A DNA stretch of 9,019 bases, taken from contig CAMLCX010000171.1 in the NCBI GenBank assembly GCA_946478635.1, positions 1 to 9,019 of the forward strand, in the 5' to 3' direction. The DNA is from an uncultured Pseudomonadota bacterium. GTDB lineage: Bacteria; Desulfobacterota_B; Binatia; UBA9968. Below, one piece after another: positions 1 through 6,132 of the stretch (its first letter is position 1; each line of letters begins with the position of its first letter). The translations under genes and the position numbers were made by a program. The notes under the pieces are model-generated. The model was not told the origin of the DNA, ran no database searches, and saw only the letters and a program-made list of their open reading frames with translations.

Positions 1-51
1 CCGACCCCCTGCGCCCAAGGCAGGTGCGCTACCAGGCTGCGCTACGCCCCG
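1..51 (-). tRNA. tRNA-Pro (anticodon TGG), 3' end cut off by window edge
   Basis: Read on the minus strand from 51 down to 1, the sequence folds as the first 51 nt of a tRNA. It has a 7-nt acceptor strand CGGGGCG, TA, a D-arm with GCGC/GCGC stem and the loop AGCCTGGTA, a 5-bp anticodon stem CCTGC/GCAGG, and the 7-nt loop CTTGGGC. The anticodon TGG sits at plus-strand 15-17, which decodes proline codons CCN. The CGGGGCG acceptor strand is typical of bacterial tRNA-Pro. The T-arm, the 3' acceptor strand and any CCA lie beyond the left edge. The gene follows rdgB on the same strand, 41 nt after its stop codon. Confidence 0.93.
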
Positions 52-68
52 TCAATCGACCACGGGTC

Positions 69-96
69 ATTCTACACGGGAAGAGTGTAAAATCAA
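69..96 (-). promoter_or_regulatory. Candidate sigma-70 promoter for tRNA-Pro
   Basis: On the minus strand, TTGATT (plus 96-91) and TAGAAT (plus 74-69) are separated by 16 nt. They match TTGACA at 4 of 6 positions and TATAAT at 5 of 6. Transcription would start near 62, about ten bases ahead of the mature tRNA 5' end at 51, as expected for a tRNA leader. The -35 box overlaps the rdgB stop codon (93-95), so the tRNA could be expressed independently of the upstream genes. This is motif evidence only. Confidence 0.5.
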
Positions 97-713
97 GGAT
101 TTGAAGGCAGCCTTAATAGCGATGGCAATGTTTCGGCAAGCTTTTTGAGTGCCTTGCCCCTGTGGCTTACCGTCGCTTTCTGTTCGCGCTCGATTTCGCC
201 GAAGGTTTTCTTAAACGGCGGATAGAAAAATAGAGGATCGTAGCCAAAACCGTGAGAGCCGATGAGACCCGGGGCGATCTGACCTTCGCAGGATTCGCGC
301 ACGGTCCAGTCCTTGAAGCTGTTTTGCTGCGGCACACAGAGCGCAAGCGCGCAAACGAACCGCGCCGTGCGCTTTTCCTGGGGAAGGCCTGCCAATTCGC
401 GGAGCAACTTCTGATTGTTAAGAGCGTCATCCCCCGCCTCGCCGGCATAGCGCGCCGAGTATATCCCCGGCGCTCCGTCGAGCGCGTCCACTTCCAAGCC
501 CGAATCATCCGCCAAGCTCGGCAAGCCGGAAAAGCGCGCAAATGTTCTGGCTTTCTTGAGTGCATTCTCTTCGAATGTGCGGCCATCTTCGATGACAGCC
601 GGCGGGTGGATCAGGGCTTTGATCGATACAATTCGCAGCGGAAGCTTCTTGAGGAACGCTTGCACTTCGGCGAACTTTCCCGCGTTCGTGGTGGCAACTA
701 AGAGATCCGACAC
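93..713 (-). CDS. rdgB: XTP/dITP diphosphatase (RdgB/HAM1 family)
   Basis: The product is a soluble cytosolic enzyme of 206 residues. The family hydrolyses non-canonical purine triphosphates (dITP, XTP, ITP) to the monophosphate and pyrophosphate, keeping deaminated bases out of DNA and RNA. The family motifs are all present: TTNAGK near the N-terminus (8-13) for triphosphate binding, LADDSGLEVDAL (67-78) with the metal-binding/catalytic Asp pair 69-70, GAPGIYSARYAG (80-91), GFGYDP (155-160) for base recognition, and SHRGKAL (183-189). Length is normal. The start is GTG (711-713); no other start lies between it and the in-frame rph stop, and there is no good Shine-Dalgarno, so translation may be coupled to rph, whose stop is 12 nt upstream. 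The rph-rdgB pairing is common in bacteria and supports the call. Confidence 0.96.
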   Translation of the reverse strand: MSDLLVATTNAGKFAEVQAFLKKLPLRIVSIKALIHPPAVIEDGRTFEENALKKARTFARFSGLPSLADDSGLEVDALDGAPGIYSARYAGEAGDDALNNQKLLRELAGLPQEKRTARFVCALALCVPQQNSFKDWTVRESCEGQIAPGLIGSHGFGYDPLFFYPPFKKTFGEIEREQKATVSHRGKALKKLAETLPSLLRLPSNP

Positions 714-725
714 GTCAAAATCGCG

Positions 726-1448
726 CTAGGAGAGAGAGGCGATAACTTTTTTCTGCTCCCGGAGCAGCTCTTTGATTCCTTGCTGCGCAATGTCGGCCAT
801 GCGCTCCATTTGCTTCTTCGTGAACGGCGAGTTCTCGGCAGTGCCTTGCACCTCGATGAATTTTCCCGAGCCGGTCATGACAAAATTCATATCGACATCG
901 GCCTTGCTGTCCTCCTCGTAGCACAAGTCCAGGAGTATCTTGCCGTCCACGATACCGATGCTTATGGCCGCAACAGAATCTTTGATTGGATTGGCCGCGA
1001 GGATTCCTTTGCGTAACCACTTGTGTGAAGCCTCGGCCAGCGCCACATAAGCGCCGGTGATGGATGCCGTGCGCGTGCCACCGTCGGCTTGAATGACATC
1101 GCAGTCGACCCAAATGGTTTTTTCACCCAGGCTCCGCAGCTCGGCGATGGTGCGCAAGCTGCGGCCAATCAAGCGCTGAATCTCGTGCGTGCGGCCGCCG
1201 ACTCTGCCGCGCGACGACTCTCGTGAGATGCGCGTCTCCGAGGATCCGGGCAACATCCCGTATTCGGAAGTGATCCAGCCTTTGCCGCTATTGCGCAAAA
1301 AAGGCGGGACCCGATCCTCAAGTTTTGCCGTGCAAATGACTTTCGTGGCGCCCATTTCTATCAACACCGAACCGTCGGCGGTTTTGATGTAACCCGGAGT
1401 AATCTTCATCGGCCGCAGTTGCGCCGGTTTTCTTCCATCTAATCTCAT
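726..1448 (-). CDS. rph: Ribonuclease PH (tRNA nucleotidyltransferase)
   Basis: The product has 240 residues, the usual length. RNase PH is a phosphate-dependent 3'-5' exoribonuclease that trims the 3' extensions of tRNA precursors; it works as a hexameric ring in the cytoplasm. The N-terminus [13 protein letters not shown] is the canonical family start. [10 protein letters not shown] (61-70) and [16 protein letters not shown] (84-99) are conserved; Arg86 is a phosphate-site residue of the family. [15 protein letters not shown] (123-137) carries the second phosphate-binding Arg126, and [11 protein letters not shown] (178-188) carries the conserved Asp residues of the active site. The ATG start has only a weak GGTGAA-like ribosome site upstream. 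rdgB follows after 12 nt, and a tRNA-Pro gene lies just beyond it, which suits a tRNA-processing enzyme, though that neighbourhood may be chance. Confidence 0.97.
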   Translation of the reverse strand: MRLDGRKPAQLRPMKITPGYIKTADGSVLIEMGATKVICTAKLEDRVPPFLRNSGKGWITSEYGMLPGSSETRISRESSRGRVGGRTHEIQRLIGRSLRTIAELRSLGEKTIWVDCDVIQADGGTRTASITGAYVALAEASHKWLRKGILAANPIKDSVAAISIGIVDGKILLDLCYEEDSKADVDMNFVMTGSGKFIEVQGTAENSPFTKKQMERMADIAQQGIKELLREQKKVIASLS

Positions 1449-1517
1449 GCGTGGTTCACCCGTTGTAGAAATGGCTCGACATAAAATTTCGGTTTATTCA
1501 TTTCCGCCCTTCTCAAC

Positions 1518-2936
1518 CTACGAATTCAAATGAAACACCACCATCTTGAGTTCGGTCATCTCATCAACGGCGTATCTCGGCCCTTCTTTGCCGAAACCCG
1601 AATCTTTTAAACCGCCGTAAGGCATGAGATCGACGCGCCACTGGGAGCCCCAGTTGACGTGCAAGTTGCCCGCTTCCGCTTCGCGCGCAAACTTCATCGC
1701 CCATTCCACGTTCTCCGTGAAGATGCCTGCGGCGAGCCCGTAAACGCTATCGTTCGCCAGCGCAATCGCTTCTTCAATCGTGTCGAAGGGGGTCACGGCA
1801 ACGGCAGGGCCGAACAATTCGTCGCGGGAGATGCGCATGTCCGGATGGACATCCGCGACAACGGCCGGCATATAAATGGCGCCCCGCCTGCCGCCGCCGG
1901 CGACCAGCCGAGCGCCGCCGCCAACGGCTTCGCTGATCCATTCGTCGACGCGCGCGGCCTCGCTCTCTTTTACCATCGGCCCGACCTTCGATTTCTCATC
2001 GAGCTGATTTCCGGTCGTCAGTGCTTCGACTTTGGGTTTGAGTGCGCCAAGAAAATCCCCGTAGATTTTCTTGGCCGCCAGCACACGCTGCGTCGATATA
2101 CAGGTCTGGCCGGCATTGCCGTAACCGGTTATCGACACCACCGCAGCCACTTTGTTCAGATCGGCATCCGGCATGATAATGACCGGACTGTTCGAGCCAA
2201 GCTCCATGGTGACTTTTTTGATTCCCGCCGTGCGGCAAATGCGGTCGCCGATCTCGCGGCTGCCGGTAAACGTCACTTTGCGCACGCGCCGGTCGGCGAC
2301 CAGAGCATCACCGATTTCGCCGCCCGAGCCCGTGATGCATTGAATGCCCTCTGGCGGCAAGCCGGATTCGAGCAGAATCTCGGTGAGCTTGAGAGCCGAC
2401 AGCGGCGTATCCGACGCCGGTTTGACGAGCACGGTATTGCCCGCCGCCAGCGCCGGCCCGACTTTGTGACAGACCAGGTTGAGCGGAAAATTGAACGGTG
2501 CAATGGCCGCGACCACACCGCATGGAATGCGCAACGTGAAGCCGAGTTTCTTGCTGCCGGTGGGGTCGGCGTCCAGTGGTATGGTCTCGCCATGAATGCG
2601 TTTGGCCTCTTCGGCGGATCCCATCATAGTTTCCACCGCCCGGCTCGCTTCACCGCGACCCTCGGCGATGACTTTGCCTTCTTCTTTGGAAATGATCTGG
2701 CCGAGCTCTTCGTTGCGAGCCGCCATGAGATCGGCCGCTTTGCGTAATATTTTCCAGCGCTCATAGCTCGAAAGTTTCGCCATGACCTTAGCGCCGCGCT
2801 CGGCGTAAAGCAGCGCTTTCTCCAAGTCGGCGCCATCGGCTTTCGGAACCGTGTCAATGACCGAATTATCGAAGGGATTGCGCACTTCAATCTTTTTCGG
2901 CTTGTCGATCCAATCACCGGCAACAAAGTTTTTCAT
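1518..2936 (-). CDS. NAD(P)-dependent aldehyde dehydrogenase (ALDH superfamily, lactaldehyde/ALDH21-like)
   Basis: The product has 472 residues, full length for the superfamily, which oxidises aldehydes to acids using NAD(P)+. The active site is intact: Asn149 in APFNFPLN, Lys172 in VKPAS, the FTGSREIG loop (223-230), general base Glu245 in TMELGSNSP, nucleophile Cys279 in GNAGQTC, and ELFGPAV (373-379) with the cofactor-contacting Glu/Phe. The C-terminal block (VNWGSQWRVDLMPYGG, then GFGKEGPRYAVDEMTE) resembles the ALDH21/lactaldehyde/y4uC-like branch, which includes non-phosphorylating glyceraldehyde-3-phosphate and small hydroxyaldehyde dehydrogenases. The substrate cannot be settled from sequence. 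The usual MELGG is MELGS here. An AAGGGG ribosome site lies 8 nt before the ATG. It follows the OB/HD gene by 24 nt and precedes rph by 69 nt, so it is probably co-transcribed with the housekeeping genes to its right. Confidence 0.9.
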   Translation of the reverse strand: MKNFVAGDWIDKPKKIEVRNPFDNSVIDTVPKADGADLEKALLYAERGAKVMAKLSSYERWKILRKAADLMAARNEELGQIISKEEGKVIAEGRGEASRAVETMMGSAEEAKRIHGETIPLDADPTGSKKLGFTLRIPCGVVAAIAPFNFPLNLVCHKVGPALAAGNTVLVKPASDTPLSALKLTEILLESGLPPEGIQCITGSGGEIGDALVADRRVRKVTFTGSREIGDRICRTAGIKKVTMELGSNSPVIIMPDADLNKVAAVVSITGYGNAGQTCISTQRVLAAKKIYGDFLGALKPKVEALTTGNQLDEKSKVGPMVKESEAARVDEWISEAVGGGARLVAGGGRRGAIYMPAVVADVHPDMRISRDELFGPAVAVTPFDTIEEAIALANDSVYGLAAGIFTENVEWAMKFAREAEAGNLHVNWGSQWRVDLMPYGGLKDSGFGKEGPRYAVDEMTELKMVVFHLNS

Positions 2937-2944
2937 TTGGTTAT

Positions 2945-2950
2945 CCCCTT
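2945..2950 (-). promoter_or_regulatory. Ribosome binding site of the aldehyde dehydrogenase gene
   Basis: AAGGGG on the minus strand lies 8 nt upstream of the ATG at 2936. It is one of the few clear Shine-Dalgarno-like sites in this run and fixes the start of the aldehyde dehydrogenase. Confidence 0.5.
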
Positions 2951-2960
2951 ATGGGTTGAA

Positions 2961-3926
2961 TCACGAATCACTGTCATCCAGAGCGGATTTTTGACGATAA
3001 AAACTTCGGCCATAAGCCCGATGAAATACCGTCCATTTAGAGCCGGGTTCTTTCTCCGGCAAAGTTTTTATCGCTTGAATCTTGCCATCGAGATCGTCCA
3101 GCGAATGGAGAATAACGGCTTCGAGCGTCTGCGGCAACTTGGGCGAGCCGAATTCATAGGCGCCATGATGGCTCACGAGCAGATGTTTGACCAGCATCGC
3201 CAGCTCGGGCGGAAAATCCGCGATGGCGCCGATTTTTTTATCCACCAACTCAACTTCCATAACCAGGTGGCCCAAAAGCTGTCCTTCGTCGGTGTAGTCG
3301 ATGGCGCGATCGTAGGAAAATTCATAGACCTTGCCGATGTCGTGCAGAAACCCGCCGATCAACAAGAGATCACGATCAACGCCCTCATAGTTTTCGACCA
3401 CCTTGAGGATGAGCTTTGTCAGCGACAGCGTGTGTTCCAACAGGCCGCTTAGATAAGGATGATGAATCGTCTTGGCGCCCGGCGCGGACCGCAGCGCGTT
3501 CATCAGTTCTGCATCGGCGAAACACGCTTCCGCGAGCGCTAACAGATATGGATTTGTGATGCCCCGGAGAATCCCCTGCAATTCCTCCAGCATCGCGGCC
3601 GGGTCGGAAGCACTTTTCGGCAGGAAATCCTCCGGCGCGACCTTCGACGCATCGACGCGCACGACATCCTGCACGCGGATCTGCACTTTCCCTTGATACA
3701 GCAACGCCTGACCGCGCACGCGCACAAAATCGTTTCTGTCAAAGCCGCGACCCATATCTTCGGCGCGCTCCCACACCCGTGCCTCGATTTCACCGCTGCG
3801 ATCGAGCAGCTTGAGGGTCAAATAGCCGATGCCGTTCTTGGTGACCCCATGATGCTTCGCAGCCACCAAGAAGAAGCCGTCGACCAGCTGGCTGTCGCGA
3901 ATATCGGCAGCATAGAGAGTTTTCAT
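2961..3926 (-). CDS. OB-fold and HD-domain phosphohydrolase, YhaM-like 3'-5' exoribonuclease
   Basis: The product has 321 residues, close to the length of Bacillus YhaM (about 314). Residues ~12-95 form an OB-type nucleic-acid-binding domain (GYLTLKLLDRSGEIEARVW, then a VRVRGQALLYQGKVQIRV strand pair). Residues ~150-285 form an HD domain with His165 (LLEHT), the His195-Asp196 pair (GGFLHDIGK), His220 (LLGHL), His253-His254 (VSHHG) and Asp277/278 (HSLDDLD), a complete metal-binding set. YhaM-type proteins degrade RNA or single-stranded DNA from the 3' end in a metal-dependent way. The same fold order occurs in this family (COG3481-like) widely, often without experimental data outside Firmicutes, so nuclease activity here is inferred. 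It starts 18 nt after yggT with a strong GGAGG site. Confidence 0.82.
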   Translation of the reverse strand: MKTLYAADIRDSQLVDGFFLVAAKHHGVTKNGIGYLTLKLLDRSGEIEARVWERAEDMGRGFDRNDFVRVRGQALLYQGKVQIRVQDVVRVDASKVAPEDFLPKSASDPAAMLEELQGILRGITNPYLLALAEACFADAELMNALRSAPGAKTIHHPYLSGLLEHTLSLTKLILKVVENYEGVDRDLLLIGGFLHDIGKVYEFSYDRAIDYTDEGQLLGHLVMEVELVDKKIGAIADFPPELAMLVKHLLVSHHGAYEFGSPKLPQTLEAVILHSLDDLDGKIQAIKTLPEKEPGSKWTVFHRAYGRSFYRQKSALDDSDS

Positions 3927-3934
3927 GGACCCAC

Positions 3935-3939
3935 CCTCC
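3935..3939 (-). promoter_or_regulatory. Ribosome binding site of the OB/HD gene
   Basis: A perfect GGAGG on the minus strand lies 8 nt upstream of the ATG at 3926, within the 18-nt gap after yggT. It is the strongest Shine-Dalgarno in the window and confirms the start of the OB/HD protein. Confidence 0.65.
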
Positions 3940-3944
3940 GAGAG

Positions 3945-4244
3945 TTACTTCAGTGCATAGGCCAGCTCGTAAAGCGAGCTAATCAGAAATCGCTGCAGGA
4001 AAACAACCCCGAGCCAGACTACGATCGGCGACAAATCGAACCCGCCGGCGAATATCGGCAACCTGCGGCGCACCGGCCGGAGTACCGGCTCGGTTACGGC
4101 ATAAAGAAACCGCACGATGGGGTTGCCGTAATCGGCACTGACCCAGGAAATGATCACGCGGCCGATAAGAATCCACATATACGCCCAGAGGAGGTAATCG
4201 AGCATTTGGGCGATTGCGACCAGAAGATTGGCGACAATGAACAT
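3945..4244 (-). CDS. yggT: YggT family integral membrane protein
   Basis: The product is a small membrane protein of 99 residues. Segment one (about 4-34, MFIVANLLVA onward to IGRVIISWV) and segment two (about 71-95, SPIVVWLGVVFLQRFLISS) are hydrophobic. Between them lies the family signature NPIVRFLYAVTEPVLRPVRR (41-60), with GFDLSPIVV after it. The open frame extends upstream to 4301, but the ATG at 4242-4244 is the better start: it begins the hydrophobic segment at once, sits 4 nt after the yggS stop, and has GGAG about 11 nt upstream. Starting at 4301 would add 19 basic, non-conserved residues overlapping yggS. YggT proteins are linked to osmotic tolerance and, in some bacteria, to cell-division gene neighbourhoods; the biochemical role is unknown. 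Adjacency to yggS is widely conserved. Confidence 0.93.
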   Translation of the reverse strand: MFIVANLLVAIAQMLDYLLWAYMWILIGRVIISWVSADYGNPIVRFLYAVTEPVLRPVRRRLPIFAGGFDLSPIVVWLGVVFLQRFLISSLYELAYALK

Positions 4245-4248
4245 CGCG

Positions 4249-4941
4249 TCAAACGCTCCGCGGCCCGAATAGCGCCGTGCCGATACGCACAATGGTCGCA
4301 CCCTCTTCGATCGCGACCAGGTAATCGTGCGTCATTCCCATGGAGAGCTCTTTCAAGTCAACATTGGTCAAACGAAAATCACCGAGTTCCGCGCGCAACT
4401 CGCGGAGCTCGCGAAAATACCGGCGGACTTCTTCGGGATCTTCCCGAAACGGCGGTACCGTCATCAATCCCGCGATGGCGACATGCGCCAGCGCCGCCGC
4501 ATCTTCGAGTAACCTCTTCACCTGATGTTTGGCAATGCCGGTCTTGTTCTCCTCTCCGGATAAATTGACTTCGATAAAAGCGCGAACGATCTTGCCGCGT
4601 TTGGCGCTTTCCTTGTCCAGCTCCCGGGCCAGCGCTACGCTGTCCAGCGATTCGATGACATCGAAGAGCTCCACCGCAGCCTTCGCTTTATTGCGCTGCA
4701 GGTGGCCGATCATGTGCCACTCCGCCGGCTCACGAATCGCCTGCTTCTTCGCTTGCGCTTCTTGAACGTAGTTTTCGCCAATCAGTTTCACGCCCGCCGC
4801 CACCGCTGCTTGGATCGCCTCGATACTTTGCGACTTGGCCGCGGCCAGCAATTTAATTTCGGACGGATCGCGTCCAACTTTCGCCGCCGCTTCATGAATG
4901 CGTCCGATAATTTTTTGGTAGTTGGCGCCGACATCGGCCAT
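4249..4941 (-). CDS. yggS: YggS/PLPBP family pyridoxal-phosphate homeostasis protein
   Basis: The product has 230 residues and is an alanine-racemase-like TIM-barrel protein without catalytic domain partners. It binds PLP and helps keep vitamin B6 and amino-acid pools balanced; it has no accepted enzymatic activity. The PLP-binding lysine is Lys36 in LLAAAKSQ. Other family blocks are IGENYVQEA (54-62), EWHMIGHLQRNK (74-85), SLD at 98-100, VNLSGEENKTGI (125-136), GLMTVPP (158-164), SMGMTHDYLVAIEEG (200-214) and the phosphate-loop end VRIGTALFG (218-226). The ATG at 4941 gives the standard N-terminus. The Shine-Dalgarno is weak. It is the first gene of the minus-strand run and is followed by yggT after 4 nt, the usual arrangement. 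Confidence 0.96.
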   Translation of the reverse strand: MADVGANYQKIIGRIHEAAAKVGRDPSEIKLLAAAKSQSIEAIQAAVAAGVKLIGENYVQEAQAKKQAIREPAEWHMIGHLQRNKAKAAVELFDVIESLDSVALARELDKESAKRGKIVRAFIEVNLSGEENKTGIAKHQVKRLLEDAAALAHVAIAGLMTVPPFREDPEEVRRYFRELRELRAELGDFRLTNVDLKELSMGMTHDYLVAIEEGATIVRIGTALFGPRSV

Positions 4942-4974
4942 AGGGGAAATTGCTTACCACAACCCGAGCGTTAA

Positions 4975-5002
4975 TTCACTCGCCCAATCGGCTCTTTATA
5001 AT
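4975..5002 (+). promoter_or_regulatory. Candidate sigma-70 promoter for the quinone oxidoreductase gene
   Basis: TTCACT (4975-4980), a 16-nt spacer and a perfect TATAAT (4997-5002) lie in the divergent intergenic region. The -35 box matches consensus at 4 of 6 positions. Transcription would start near 5009, giving a leader of about 84 nt before the ATG at 5093. No start-proximal Shine-Dalgarno is obvious in that leader. Confidence 0.5.
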
Positions 5003-5028
5003 ATCGGCGCGCGCGGGAGCTTCATCAA
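4998..5028 (-). promoter_or_regulatory. Candidate promoter for the yggS-led operon
   Basis: On the minus strand TTGATG (plus 5028-5023) and TATTAT (plus 5003-4998) are separated by 19 nt, a rather long spacer. They match consensus at 4 of 6 and 5 of 6 positions. Transcription would begin near 4991, leaving about 50 nt of leader before yggS. Its -10 box shares bases with the plus-strand promoter candidate, so polymerase could not occupy both at once. Confidence 0.35.
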
Positions 5029-5092
5029 TTGAAATAGGATTGCCGACGCGATAGGCATTTCACGAGTACACACCGAGCAAGCGAGTCAATCG

Positions 5093-6061
5093 ATGAAGGC
5101 AATTCGAGTCCACAATTATGGCGGCCCGGAAGCTCTCCGGCTTGAGGACATCCCGGTTCCCGACCCGAAACCGGGCGAAGCACTCGTAAGAGTCGAGGCC
5201 AGCGGCGTTAACTTCATCGACATCTATCACCGCACCGGCCTTTATCCGCAGAAATCGCCGTTTACGCTGGGCATGGAAGGCGCCGGAGTCGTCGACAAAG
5301 TCGGCGAGGGCGTGACGCAAGTTAAAATCGGCGATCGGGTTGCTTACGCGATGATTTCGGGATCCTACGCCGAATATGCCGTCGTCCCAGCCGCCAAGCT
5401 CGCACCGGTGCCGGAGAAGATTCCGTCAGCCGTAGCGGCAAGCTTAATGCTCCAGGGAATGACGGCGCATTATTTAACGCACAGCACATTTCCGTTGAAA
5501 AGAGGCGACACCGCGCTGGTCCATGCCGCGGCTGGAGGGCTCGGACTCTACCTGGTTCAAATCGCCAAAATGCTCGGCGCTCGAGTCATCGGCACAGTGT
5601 CGACCGAGGAGAAGGCGCGAACCGCCAAAACAGCCGGCGCCGACGAAGTCATTTTCTATACTAAAACTGATTTTCTTGCCGAGGTTAAAACCCTTACGAA
5701 CGGACGGGGAGTTGACGTCGTTTACGATTCCGTCGGCCAGAGCACTTTTTTCAAAAGCTTGGATTGCCTCAAACCGCGTGGATATCTCGTCCTATTGGGA
5801 CAGTCGAGCGGCCCGGTGGGAGCCGTGGATCCGGCACTACTCGCAACAAAAGGCTCGCTATTCTTGACGCGGCCGAGCCTGGCGCACTACCTATTGGATC
5901 GGGAAGAGCTGTTACACCGGGCCAAGGACATTTTTTCCTGGGCCGGCAGTGGAAAGCTTCAGCTGTTCGGCGAGAAACCCCTGCCCCTTTCGGAAGCCGC
6001 CCAAGCGCACCGCCGCTTGGAAAGTAGAATATCGACAGGCAAGCTTGTTCTCATTCCGTAA
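5093..6061 (+). CDS. NAD(P)H:quinone oxidoreductase, zinc-free MDR family (Qor-like)
   Basis: The product has 322 residues and belongs to the medium-chain dehydrogenase/reductase superfamily, quinone-oxidoreductase branch. These cytosolic enzymes reduce quinones or reactive enones with NADPH. Features in order: [15 protein letters not shown] start, the QOR signature [16 protein letters not shown] (37-52), [11 protein letters not shown] (57-67), a GROES-like domain to about 120, then a Rossmann fold with [16 protein letters not shown] (144-159) as the dinucleotide-binding loop, and the C-terminal [12 protein letters not shown] (311-322). The Cys/His zinc ligands of alcohol dehydrogenases are absent, as expected. 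Length matches E. coli Qor (about 327). It is divergent from yggS. The Rieske gene begins 71 nt after it on the same strand, so co-transcription is possible. The natural substrate is unknown. Confidence 0.92.
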   Translation: MKAIRVHNYGGPEALRLEDIPVPDPKPGEALVRVEASGVNFIDIYHRTGLYPQKSPFTLGMEGAGVVDKVGEGVTQVKIGDRVAYAMISGSYAEYAVVPAAKLAPVPEKIPSAVAASLMLQGMTAHYLTHSTFPLKRGDTALVHAAAGGLGLYLVQIAKMLGARVIGTVSTEEKARTAKTAGADEVIFYTKTDFLAEVKTLTNGRGVDVVYDSVGQSTFFKSLDCLKPRGYLVLLGQSSGPVGAVDPALLATKGSLFLTRPSLAHYLLDREELLHRAKDIFSWAGSGKLQLFGEKPLPLSEAAQAHRRLESRISTGKLVLIP

Positions 6062-6132
6062 ACAACATCATAACTAACTGTCAACCAAAGAATTGACCGC
6101 TTGCATGCTTACAGCCGTGGGGTTGCCCGATT

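Noticed and set aside
1659..2747. Long plus-strand open frame (362 codons) opposite the aldehyde dehydrogenase
   Set aside because: It is antisense to a complete, motif-verified gene; its Arg/His/Gly-rich composition and lack of any recognisable domain fit a GC-driven shadow frame.
4245..4301. Upstream extension of yggT to 4301
   Set aside because: The added 19 residues lie inside yggS coding sequence, are not typical of the family, and a start at 4244 with a normal spacing is available.
3693..4568. Plus-strand open frame of 291 codons spanning the OB/HD, yggT and yggS genes
   Set aside because: It crosses three well-supported genes on the other strand and shows no domain; composition is that of a shadow frame.
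6093..6121. Promoter for the Rieske gene from TTGACC at 6093
   Set aside because: No -10-like hexamer occurs at 15-19 nt spacing; the sequence there is GC-rich (CGTGGG).
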